A stretch of DNA of 11,321 nt from Cytophagales bacterium (GTDB lineage: Bacteria; Bacteroidota; Bacteroidia; Cytophagales; UBA9547), in assembly GCA_013298205.1 (NCBI GenBank), contig JAAFJZ010000044.1, forward strand, positions 1 to 11,321, written 5' to 3'. Position 1 is the stretch's first letter; every line of letters begins with the position of its first letter. Both the position numbers and the translations under genes were made by a program. This document shows, in pieces, positions 5,669 to 11,321 of this stretch. The notes beneath the pieces were generated by a model. It saw only the letters and a list, made by a program, of their open reading frames with translations, was not told the DNA's origin and made no database searches.

Positions 5669-8203
5669 ATGAATATTTCACCAAACCAACCCTTTAAGCA
5701 CGTATACACGATTTATTTGCATCCTTATTTGGGTTATTTGATTGATTCATATATTGTAGAATTAGATGCAAAAGAACGGTTAACTTACAAGCATCAAAAT
5801 ATTGCTGGCAAAAATGCAACTGAATTTGAATCTGGATTGGATGAAATTGATTTCAAAATTATCTCACTCATTGATAGGCTAGATGAAGAATACATTACTA
5901 AACATTTTTCTAATAAAAAAATTACTCCATCAGAGTTTTTTGCAAAAGTATTCGACCCTCACAAAACGGATGATGGTATAAAAAAACTAATCCAAAAACA
6001 TGTAGATGGCATTAAATCTCAGATTATTCCATTGCTTAAAGACAGAATGGTTTTTGAAATGGGAAAAGATGGAGAACCTATATATAAAGAACTTTTTTTT
6101 GCAGATGAACCTGCAGTAGTTACTTTTCATTTTAGAAGAGACGAAGAAAAAACCGTGTATTTTCCTATCCTTTATAAAAAAAAGGAGAAAATCGTGTTCC
6201 AATTCAAAAATGCATACATAATCAATAACTTACCGGCATGTATGATTTTAGGTAATACTATATATTTATTTGAAAAAGATGTAGAGGGTAACAAAATCAA
6301 GCCCTTTTTGCAAAAATCTAATATTGAAATTCCTAGAAAACTAGAGGATACTTATTATAAAAAATTTATTCAGCCCTTGATTGCTGAATTTGATGTTTAT
6401 GCACAAGGATTTGAAATCAAATCTGAAGTAGCAGACTCTAAAGCTGTACTAAGTTTTAGCAGTATTTTATCTTCAGGAATAGGTTCACAACTAAATTTAT
6501 TAAACGACAAAAACGAAAACAGTGATTTTTTGGAAGAGCAAATTTTATTTGAACTAAATTTTCAATATGGGTCATTTTTATTTCCATCATCAGACCCTTT
6601 ACCCGTTTTTGTGAAACTTGAAAAAACAAATAATTCCTATATTTTCCACAAAATAAAGCGTTTTAAATCTTGGGAACTAGACAAATTGGCTTGGTTTGAA
6701 AAAAAAGAAATTGTTTTTAGAAATAGTAAGCATTTATCAGAAAAATATGCTGCACTCGATTGGCTAAATAGAAATATAGATGAGCTTAAAGCATTGGGCA
6801 TAGAACTCAAACAATCCATAAAAGACAATACTTATTTTATTGGCAAGTCCGAAATTAATCTAACAATTGATGAAGGATATGACTGGTTTGATGTGAAAGC
6901 AAAAGTAATTTTTGGGGATTATGAAATTTCATTTTGGCAAATTCGAAAATTAATACTTGCAAAGAAAAAAGAGTTTACACTGCCAAATGGCCAAATTGCA
7001 ATAATTCCAGAGGAATGGCTTAGTAAATTTGCAGATTTATTTGCTTTTGCAAAGCCAGAAAATGATACACAAGAAATAAAACTTGATAAACATCATTTGG
7101 GTGTTTTAGGAGATTTAAAAAACAATCAATATGCCACAGTAAGAACTTCTAATAAGTTAGAAAAATTAAAAGATTTCACTCAAATTGAAGATTTTCCTCT
7201 TCCAGAAGGCTTTAAAGGCTCATTAAGGCCTTATCAAAAAGCAGGTTATAATTGGCTTAGATTTTTGCAATCTTACAATCTTGGAGGTTGTTTGGCAGAC
7301 GACATGGGTTTAGGGAAAACAATACAAACACTTGCATTAATTTTGTCTGCAAAGGAAAATAAAGCCACACAAGCATCTATCTTAATCGTTCCTACTTCTT
7401 TAATAACCAACTGGCAATTAGAAGCTAAAAAATTTACTCCAAGCCTTAACGTTTACACACATACAGGGGCGGGAAGAACTAAAAATGTTGATTTGTTTAA
7501 TAACTACGACTTAGTAATTAGCACCTATGGTACTTTAAGACAAGATGTAGAAATACTTCATAAGTATTATTATAACTATATTATTCTAGATGAAGCACAG
7601 GCAATAAAAAACCCAAACTCACAAACAACTAAAGAAATTACAAAATTAAAATCTAAAAACAAACTTAGCCTTACTGGAACACCTATCGAAAACAGTTCAC
7701 TTGATTTATGGTCTCAAATGACATTTTGCAATACAGGATTGCTAGGGACATTACCTTTTTTTAAAGATTTTTACCTCAACCCTATTGAGAAAAAAACAAA
7801 CCTAGACAAACTTAAAAAATTGCACTCTATTATTAAACCATTTATTTTGAGAAGGTTAAAAACTCAGGTTTTAAAAGATTTGCCCCCCAAAGTGGAAAAT
7901 ATTCATTATTGCGACATGCTTCCTGATCAAGAGAAATTTTATGAGGAAACAAAATCGTATTATAGAAATATGATAATAGAACAGGATGGAAAACAAAGCC
8001 TAAATAAAGAGAATAAAACCTTTGTACTTTTACAAGGACTTACAAAATTGCGTCAAATAGCAAATCATCCTGCAATGTTAGGAGAAGAAAATAATCAAGC
8101 TTCAGGCAAAATGGAACAAATAATGATTATGATTCAGAATTTGGTAGAACAAAATCATAAAGTACTAATTTTTAGCCAATTTGTAAAAATCTATCTATTT
8201 TAG
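5669..8203 (+). CDS. SNF2-family DNA translocase/helicase, N-terminal 86% (frame broken at about 8188)
   Basis: SNF2 proteins use ATP to move along double-stranded DNA; bacterial members remodel RNA polymerase or protein-DNA complexes. The first ~500 residues are a family-specific N-terminal region in which I see no zinc finger. The first RecA lobe follows: SLRPYQKAGYNWL, Walker A GLGKT (547-551), Walker B DEAQ (641-644) and motif III LTGTP (668-672). The frame reaches KVLIFSQFVK, the start of the second lobe, then reads four foreign residues (IYLF) and stops. Motifs V and VI continue in the -1 frame (8188-8607), so the intact gene would encode about 979 residues, normal for this family. I prefer ATG 5669 over TTG 5642, because the upstream codons add only an atypical MHFLIDLRL. 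The gene lies 90 bases after the AMP nucleosidase gene, with no exact promoter match between. Confidence 0.88.
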   Translation: MNISPNQPFKHVYTIYLHPYLGYLIDSYIVELDAKERLTYKHQNIAGKNATEFESGLDEIDFKIISLIDRLDEEYITKHFSNKKITPSEFFAKVFDPHKTDDGIKKLIQKHVDGIKSQIIPLLKDRMVFEMGKDGEPIYKELFFADEPAVVTFHFRRDEEKTVYFPILYKKKEKIVFQFKNAYIINNLPACMILGNTIYLFEKDVEGNKIKPFLQKSNIEIPRKLEDTYYKKFIQPLIAEFDVYAQGFEIKSEVADSKAVLSFSSILSSGIGSQLNLLNDKNENSDFLEEQILFELNFQYGSFLFPSSDPLPVFVKLEKTNNSYIFHKIKRFKSWELDKLAWFEKKEIVFRNSKHLSEKYAALDWLNRNIDELKALGIELKQSIKDNTYFIGKSEINLTIDEGYDWFDVKAKVIFGDYEISFWQIRKLILAKKKEFTLPNGQIAIIPEEWLSKFADLFAFAKPENDTQEIKLDKHHLGVLGDLKNNQYATVRTSNKLEKLKDFTQIEDFPLPEGFKGSLRPYQKAGYNWLRFLQSYNLGGCLADDMGLGKTIQTLALILSAKENKATQASILIVPTSLITNWQLEAKKFTPSLNVYTHTGAGRTKNVDLFNNYDLVISTYGTLRQDVEILHKYYYNYIILDEAQAIKNPNSQTTKEITKLKSKNKLSLTGTPIENSSLDLWSQMTFCNTGLLGTLPFFKDFYLNPIEKKTNLDKLKKLHSIIKPFILRRLKTQVLKDLPPKVENIHYCDMLPDQEKFYEETKSYYRNMIIEQDGKQSLNKENKTFVLLQGLTKLRQIANHPAMLGEENNQASGKMEQIMIMIQNLVEQNHKVLIFSQFVKIYLF
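8183..8191 (+). other. frameshift site in the SNF2 gene (A5 run)
   Basis: The run of five A at 8185-8189 follows GT. A sixth A would read GTA AAA AAT CTA TCT and join both parts of the gene as FVK-NLSIL, matching the expected second-lobe sequence. The event is therefore a loss of one base. The heptamer around it does not fit X XXY YYZ, which argues against classical programmed -1 slippage. Confidence 0.85.
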
Positions 8204-8607
8204 AAAGAAACATCAAAGAACTTAAAATCAAATACACTTATCTTGACGGCTCAACTAAAAATCGTCAGAAAGAAGTAGATGAATTTCAAAACAACGAAGA
8301 AATAAAGCTATTTTTGCTTTCATTAAAAGCTGGAGGTACGGGTTTAAACCTTACGGCAGCAGACTATGTTTTTGTACTTGACCCTTGGTGGAACCCCGCA
8401 TCTGAAGCGCAAGCAGTAGATAGAGCACATAGAATAGGTCAATTAAAAAGTGTATTTACTTATAAATTCATTACAAGAAATACGATTGAAGAGAAGATAT
8501 TAATACTTCAACAAAATAAGCTTAAGTTGGCAGAAGATCTAATTAACCCCGAAGAAAGCTTTATTAAAAGCTTAGGAAAAGACGACATTTCAATGCTTTT
8601 TGAATAA
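8188..8607 (+). CDS. SNF2-family helicase, C-terminal part in the -1 frame
   Basis: This is the rest of the second RecA lobe of the preceding gene, 139 codons counted from the likely break. It begins NLSILERNIKELKIKYTYLDG and has motif V, LKAGGTGLNLTAADYVFVLD, with DPWWNP. The arginine-finger motif VI, DRAHRIGQ, is at 8419-8442, and a final helical segment ends SMLFE. These motifs are required for ATP hydrolysis and DNA movement. The N-terminal part cannot work as a motor without them, and this part cannot work alone because it lacks Walker A and B. No start codon with a leader suggests independent translation, so I treat both as one broken gene, or as one gene with a sequence error. The motifs beyond the break are undamaged, indicating a recent or artefactual break. 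Confidence 0.85.
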   Translation, partial: NLSILERNIKELKIKYTYLDGSTKNRQKEVDEFQNNEEIKLFLLSLKAGGTGLNLTAADYVFVLDPWWNPASEAQAVDRAHRIGQLKSVFTYKFITRNTIEEKILILQQNKLKLAEDLINPEESFIKSLGKDDISMLFE

Positions 8608-8655
8608 AAATGCTTTCCTATCTTTTAAATTCACCTTCATTTTTTTTAAACTTAA

Positions 8656-8685
8656 AATGATAATAAACCTATTTTTTATCATCCT
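8656..8685 (+). other. AT-rich hairpin downstream of SNF2
   Basis: ATGATAA is repeated inverted as TTATCAT within about 8656-8685, around a loop of roughly 12 bases. With no GC pairs it is weak, and it sits upstream of the much stronger terminator at 8715-8741. It may be chance. Confidence 0.2.
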
Positions 8686-8714
8686 CTAGTCGAAATTTGA
8701 GTGGGGAATTAAAT

Positions 8715-8741
8715 AAAAAAAGCCCGTATCGGGCTTTTTTT
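8715..8741. terminator. bidirectional intrinsic terminator between convergent genes
   Basis: The sequence A7-GCCCG-TAT-CGGGC-T7 is a perfect inverted repeat. A GC stem of five pairs is flanked by seven A on one side and seven T on the other, so a hairpin followed by a U run forms in transcripts from either strand. It lies about 110 bases after the SNF2 stop and 25 bases beyond the stop of the FecR-like gene on the - strand, and so ends both transcription units. Confidence 0.93.
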
Positions 8742-8765
8742 ATTACAAAACTTATTAGATAAAAT

Positions 8766-9671
8766 TTATTTCTCAACACAATTAGGTAATCCAACTCTTG
8801 TTAAGAAGTCATTATACACTTTTTTATATTCGGCAACTTCTGGTTCAATTTTCATTGCAGCTTTGTAGCTATCAATTGCATCTAAATATAATTTATTATC
8901 TTCATAAAATTTAGCTAATATAACTTTGTTAAGAGCAGTTTCTTCAGTAACTTCTGATTTCAAATCAGCCAAATTTTTGTTAATTTCAACTAATCTTGTT
9001 GCTTCGATAAATGTTAAAGCATGATTACCTGATTTGAAATCTGGTTTATCTTTCACTGCAACATTCCAAATCAAAGCTTTTTGATTTTTTAATTCATTAG
9101 AGTTCAAATCTAAAGATAAAGATTCTAAAGTAGTTTCTTTAACCATTAATGGTTCTTCATACATGTTACTTATGGTAATAATATAAGATTTAGCACCAGT
9201 AACTGGCAACCACCTCAAATTAATATTACCAAGTATGTCTGTACTATTAGGACAAACTGCTTTTAACAACTCATCATCAGAACCTCTTTCTACTGAACCT
9301 GTGATATTAGTAGCGCCTGATGCGCTTCCTACACTTGTAAGTTCGTTCATTACGAAATCAGTGTATTTTTTAGCAACAGTTGTATTTGAAGCAATTATTT
9401 TTTTAGATAATTCAGCTATTTTGTAAACGCCAGCTGTTTTAATTTCGATTGCTTTTCCTGAATTGTGAACCAACCCTACATAACTATTAGCTCCAACTTC
9501 GATAGTTGCATTTTTGTCTAGTTTTAAACCTGTAACTATTTTACTGGTTTTGCCATTCAATGATATTGTGTTTGTACCTTTAGAGGCTAACACTTTAAAC
9601 ATATCTTGTGCATTTACATTTATTGTTAGTGAAGCACTTACAATAAAAATTAGGCTTTTAAAAGTTTTCAT
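8766..9671 (-). CDS. secreted FecR-like protein with C-terminal TPR
   Basis: A 301-residue exported protein. A signal peptide covers residues 1-22 (core LIFIVSASL, cleavage after NAQ). Residues about 25-90 have the FecR-like beta pattern: a glycine turn (SKGTNTISLNG), TGLKLDKNATIEVGANSYVGLVHNSG and IEIKTAGVYKI. A linker ends in NITGSVERG. Residues about 148-208 look like an Ig or fibronectin-like sandwich (LRWLPVTGAKSYIITI ... ALIWNVAVKD). Residues 246-290 resemble a tetratricopeptide hairpin (LAKFYEDNKLYLDAIDSYKAAMKIEP). Such parts bind proteins or ligands rather than catalyse. The protein has no membrane segment, unlike the sigma-regulating FecR of iron uptake, and no sigma factor gene is nearby. 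It is 51 bases downstream of the CHASE2 gene on the same strand, so it probably works with that protein in the periplasm. The domain calls are by eye. Confidence 0.7.
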   Translation of the reverse strand: MKTFKSLIFIVSASLTINVNAQDMFKVLASKGTNTISLNGKTSKIVTGLKLDKNATIEVGANSYVGLVHNSGKAIEIKTAGVYKIAELSKKIIASNTTVAKKYTDFVMNELTSVGSASGATNITGSVERGSDDELLKAVCPNSTDILGNINLRWLPVTGAKSYIITISNMYEEPLMVKETTLESLSLDLNSNELKNQKALIWNVAVKDKPDFKSGNHALTFIEATRLVEINKNLADLKSEVTEETALNKVILAKFYEDNKLYLDAIDSYKAAMKIEPEVAEYKKVYNDFLTRVGLPNCVEK

Positions 9672-9722
9672 TTTTTGTTTTTTTAAATTTAATAAGTTTG
9701 TATGTTTCTATATACGCAAAAA

Positions 9723-10988
9723 TTAATAAGAAGTAACCTTTCTATCTAATTTTTTCTTAAAAACTTTTACATATACCACACTCGAAATCCCCAAGTAAAC
9801 TTCCATTAACTGCGCTGAGAGAGCTAAACATACCATTCCGATTGATAAATCAATTTTTACATTATATTTATTAAATATAAAAATTTCTACAACATAGTTA
9901 ATTAATACAATAAAAATTAACTGAATAAATATGGTTGCAATATCAAAAAACAAGTCATATTTTCTTTTTATATAATGGAAAAGACATACCGAAAGGAAAA
10001 CCAATAAGAAACCATAAAGTAAGTTAAACATAAAGGGATGGTTTGAAATAAAATTACCATATAATATGTTTGATAATATGTTTGCGTGTACGACTAATCC
10101 GTACATGTCAGGATAAGCTTTGCCTACGTATTTATTATTTAAGGGTGTGAAAAACTTATCTTCTCCATAGATTTCAGCTTTTGTATCTAAGCTATGCCCC
10201 ATAAAACCTAATAAAACAATTTTGTTTTTGATTAATTCAGGAACAAAGTTTCTATTAAATACATCTTCCACATCTAAAGTGCTAAACCTAAAACTTTCTC
10301 CGTAAATATTTCCTCTGAAGTTCACAATATATGGACCTTTTTCTTCTTGGGTTTTTCTCCACTTTTCATAGTTCTTAATTGATTCAGGATTATAAATTTT
10401 TGCTAAGGTGTAAGCAAAGGAATAGTCTATTTTTTTAGTTTTTGTATTCTCAGATTGAGTTCCAAACACCCTAACAACTCTAAATTCATTGCTACCTTTA
10501 GATCCAATAGAAGTAATCATATTTGCAAAACCTGGTATCGCATATTGTGAAAACATAGGATTTGATACCTTTAACGAATCATGAGACATTTTTTCTCGAT
10601 CGAAATTTAACAACTCAGAAACCAAAACTAATTTTTTTGTTTTGGAAAATGCATCTGCTAATGCAGCATCCATAGCAGAATCTTTTGGATTGCGATAAAA
10701 AGCATCTATTCCTATGCAGCTAGGCTCATATTCATTGATTACATTAATAAGCTCAGCCAATTGACCTCGGTTTAAATCTCCAAAATTGACTATAACCATA
10801 TTAGTGTCTGCTTCTTGAAGCTCTCTATATTGAGAAAAAGCTATATCACTTAGCTCGAAATCGCTAAACATATCACTTAGTGGGTTAAATAAATCAGTAT
10901 TTCCAACAGGAATTTTGGATAATCCAAATAAGAAAAAATATATAAATAGCGTTGCTAATAAATTGTCAAGCAGCGTGCGGAGTTTCAT
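9723..10988 (-). CDS. CHASE2-domain membrane protein without output domain
   Basis: A 421-residue inner-membrane protein. One transmembrane segment lies near residues 9-28, then a large periplasmic region (about 30-315) with the marks of CHASE2: MVIVNFGDLNRG (64-75), the helix leading to CIGIDAFYRNP (91-101) followed by D-AALADAF, a central INFRGN-like strand (YIVNFRGN, 220-227), IVLLGFMGHSLDTK (257-270) and YGLVVHANILSNILYGN (296-312). Three more transmembrane helices follow (about 318-340, 346-372, 378-405), then a short basic tail. CHASE2 is an extracellular sensor usually joined to a kinase, cyclase or phosphatase; here there is none, so any signal must pass through partners or the membrane segments. 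It is the first gene of a two-gene operon with the secreted FecR-like gene, and a good promoter precedes it. The ligand is unknown. Confidence 0.85.
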   Translation of the reverse strand: MKLRTLLDNLLATLFIYFFLFGLSKIPVGNTDLFNPLSDMFSDFELSDIAFSQYRELQEADTNMVIVNFGDLNRGQLAELINVINEYEPSCIGIDAFYRNPKDSAMDAALADAFSKTKKLVLVSELLNFDREKMSHDSLKVSNPMFSQYAIPGFANMITSIGSKGSNEFRVVRVFGTQSENTKTKKIDYSFAYTLAKIYNPESIKNYEKWRKTQEEKGPYIVNFRGNIYGESFRFSTLDVEDVFNRNFVPELIKNKIVLLGFMGHSLDTKAEIYGEDKFFTPLNNKYVGKAYPDMYGLVVHANILSNILYGNFISNHPFMFNLLYGFLLVFLSVCLFHYIKRKYDLFFDIATIFIQLIFIVLINYVVEIFIFNKYNVKIDLSIGMVCLALSAQLMEVYLGISSVVYVKVFKKKLDRKVTSY

Positions 10989-11018
10989 ATGAAATGTTTT
11001 ACTTTATCAAAAATCGTC

Positions 11019-11049
11019 CAAAAATAGTGATTAAAATGTGAAAACCAAA
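11019..11049 (-). promoter_or_regulatory. Bacteroidota-type promoter of the CHASE2/FecR-like operon
   Basis: Read on the - strand, TTTG (11049-11046), a 19-base spacer and TATTTTTG (11026-11019) match the Bacteroidota promoter consensus exactly. Transcription should start near 11012-11014, leaving a 5' leader of about 25 bases before the ATG at 10988. This is the best promoter match in the window. Confidence 0.7.
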
Positions 11050-11079
11050 AATGATTTCCAGTGTAACCATTTACGATGT

Positions 11080-11089
11080 CTTGATCAAG
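11080..11089. promoter_or_regulatory. 10-base palindrome between divergent promoters
   Basis: CTTGATCAAG is a perfect palindrome located between the two divergent promoters. It could be an operator for a dimeric regulator, but a palindrome of this size is expected several times by chance in a window this long, so the call is weak. The remaining bases of the 194-base intergenic region show nothing else. Confidence 0.2.
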
Positions 11090-11133
11090 GGTTTTTAAAC
11101 AAACTAAAACCAACTCAACTTAAAAAGAGCGTT

Positions 11134-11164
11134 TTAGAAACTTCAAAAAAAACACCTATATTTG
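11134..11164 (+). promoter_or_regulatory. Bacteroidota-type promoter of the Rpn-family gene
   Basis: TTA (11134-11136, one mismatch to TTG), a 20-base spacer and an exact TAnnTTTG element, TATATTTG (11157-11164), precede the ATG at 11183. The predicted start of transcription near 11170 would leave a leader of only about 13 bases. Confidence 0.6.
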
Positions 11165-11182
11165 TAACACAATTATTAAGCT

Positions 11183-11321
11183 ATGTACTCCAAATATATC
11201 AATCCTTTTACAGATTTTGGATTTAAAAAACTCTTTGGTGAAGAAGCGAGCAAGCCTCAGTTGATTGATTTTTTGAATTGCTTACTGCCTGAAAATGATA
11301 AAATTTTTGACCTTAGTTTTA
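11183..11321 (+). CDS. Rpn/PDDEXK-family nuclease (putative transposase), N-terminal part, 3' end outside window
   Basis: The first 46 residues are visible and the frame is open at the right edge. MYSKYINPFTDFGFKKLFGEE followed by LIDFLNCLLPENDKI is the highly typical N-terminus of the Rpn family (PD-(D/E)XK nuclease family transposase), in which an F-TDFGFKK-FG motif starts the nuclease fold. E. coli members promote RecA-independent recombination and cut DNA in vitro. In Bacteroidota these genes are often present in many copies without terminal repeats and are annotated as transposases, though movement is poorly shown. The catalytic aspartate and E-X-K residues lie beyond the window, so whether this copy is intact cannot be judged. 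The ATG at 11183 fits the family start and the promoter just upstream. Confidence 0.88.
   Translation, partial: MYSKYINPFTDFGFKKLFGEEASKPQLIDFLNCLLPENDKIFDLSF

Noticed and set aside
5272..5709. 145-residue - strand frame across the AMP nucleosidase 3' end
   Set aside because: It is antisense to a well-supported gene and crosses into the SNF2 start; the composition is that of a complementary shadow.
8182..8191. Classical programmed -1 frameshift site
   Set aside because: The bases around the junction do not form X XXY YYZ in the reading frame, and no strong downstream structure is evident; a lost A is simpler.
8314..8607. Independent 97-residue helicase fragment gene
   Set aside because: Homologous sequence continues upstream in the same frame to about 8188, directly joining the preceding part, so it is not a separate gene.
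9235..9726. Two + strand frames opposite the FecR-like gene (9235-9426 and 9514-9726)
   Set aside because: Both are complements of the - strand gene, which has a signal peptide and domain pattern; their hydrophobic look comes from reversed codons.
11038..11226. Reading frame of 62 residues from GTG on the + strand
   Set aside because: It runs through the CHASE2 promoter region and the start of the Rpn-family gene in another frame, its product has no recognisable pattern, and both promoters lie inside it.

Overview
The window looks like a chromosomal segment of a low-GC member of the Bacteroidota. Three things support this. The coding content includes a short AMP nucleosidase, a Bacteroidota-style PanB C-terminus and a large SNF2 helicase. 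Gene starts are preceded by A-rich stretches with no Shine-Dalgarno sequence. Three intergenic regions carry the Bacteroidota-type promoter (TTG at about -33, TAnnTTTG at about -7). I cannot place it below phylum. No rRNA, tRNA, CRISPR array or insertion sequence is visible.

Left part (1-3526, + strand): the 3' end of panB (pantothenate synthesis); a TerB-like protein; a 51-residue Lys/Glu-rich small protein; a secreted protein of unknown function; and ilvB with an overlapping IlvM-type small subunit (acetolactate synthase). PanB uses 2-ketoisovalerate, which lies on the valine pathway that IlvB/IlvM opens, so both ends of this segment concern branched 2-keto acids. Both valine-contact positions known from IlvH are changed in the small subunit, which suggests the synthase is not inhibited by valine.

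Middle part (3555-8607, + strand): a GT4-type glycosyltransferase with no possible ATG start and a degenerate E-X7-E motif (D-X7-K), with a promoter almost on top of its start; an AMP nucleosidase; and a SNF2-family helicase of about 979 residues, split by a one-base deletion in an A run between its two RecA lobes. The break could be an assembly error, a real lesion or, less likely, a programmed frameshift.

Right part: a hairpin terminator working in both directions (8715-8741) separates the SNF2 gene from a convergent two-gene operon on the - strand. That operon encodes a CHASE2 membrane protein without any output domain (10988-9723), followed by a secreted FecR-like/TPR protein (9671-8766), and is driven by a clear promoter at 11019-11049. 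This pair is the best candidate for a little-described envelope sensing or scaffold module. Divergent from it, the first 46 residues of an Rpn/PDDEXK-family nuclease (putative transposase) run off the right edge, with its own promoter at 11134-11164.
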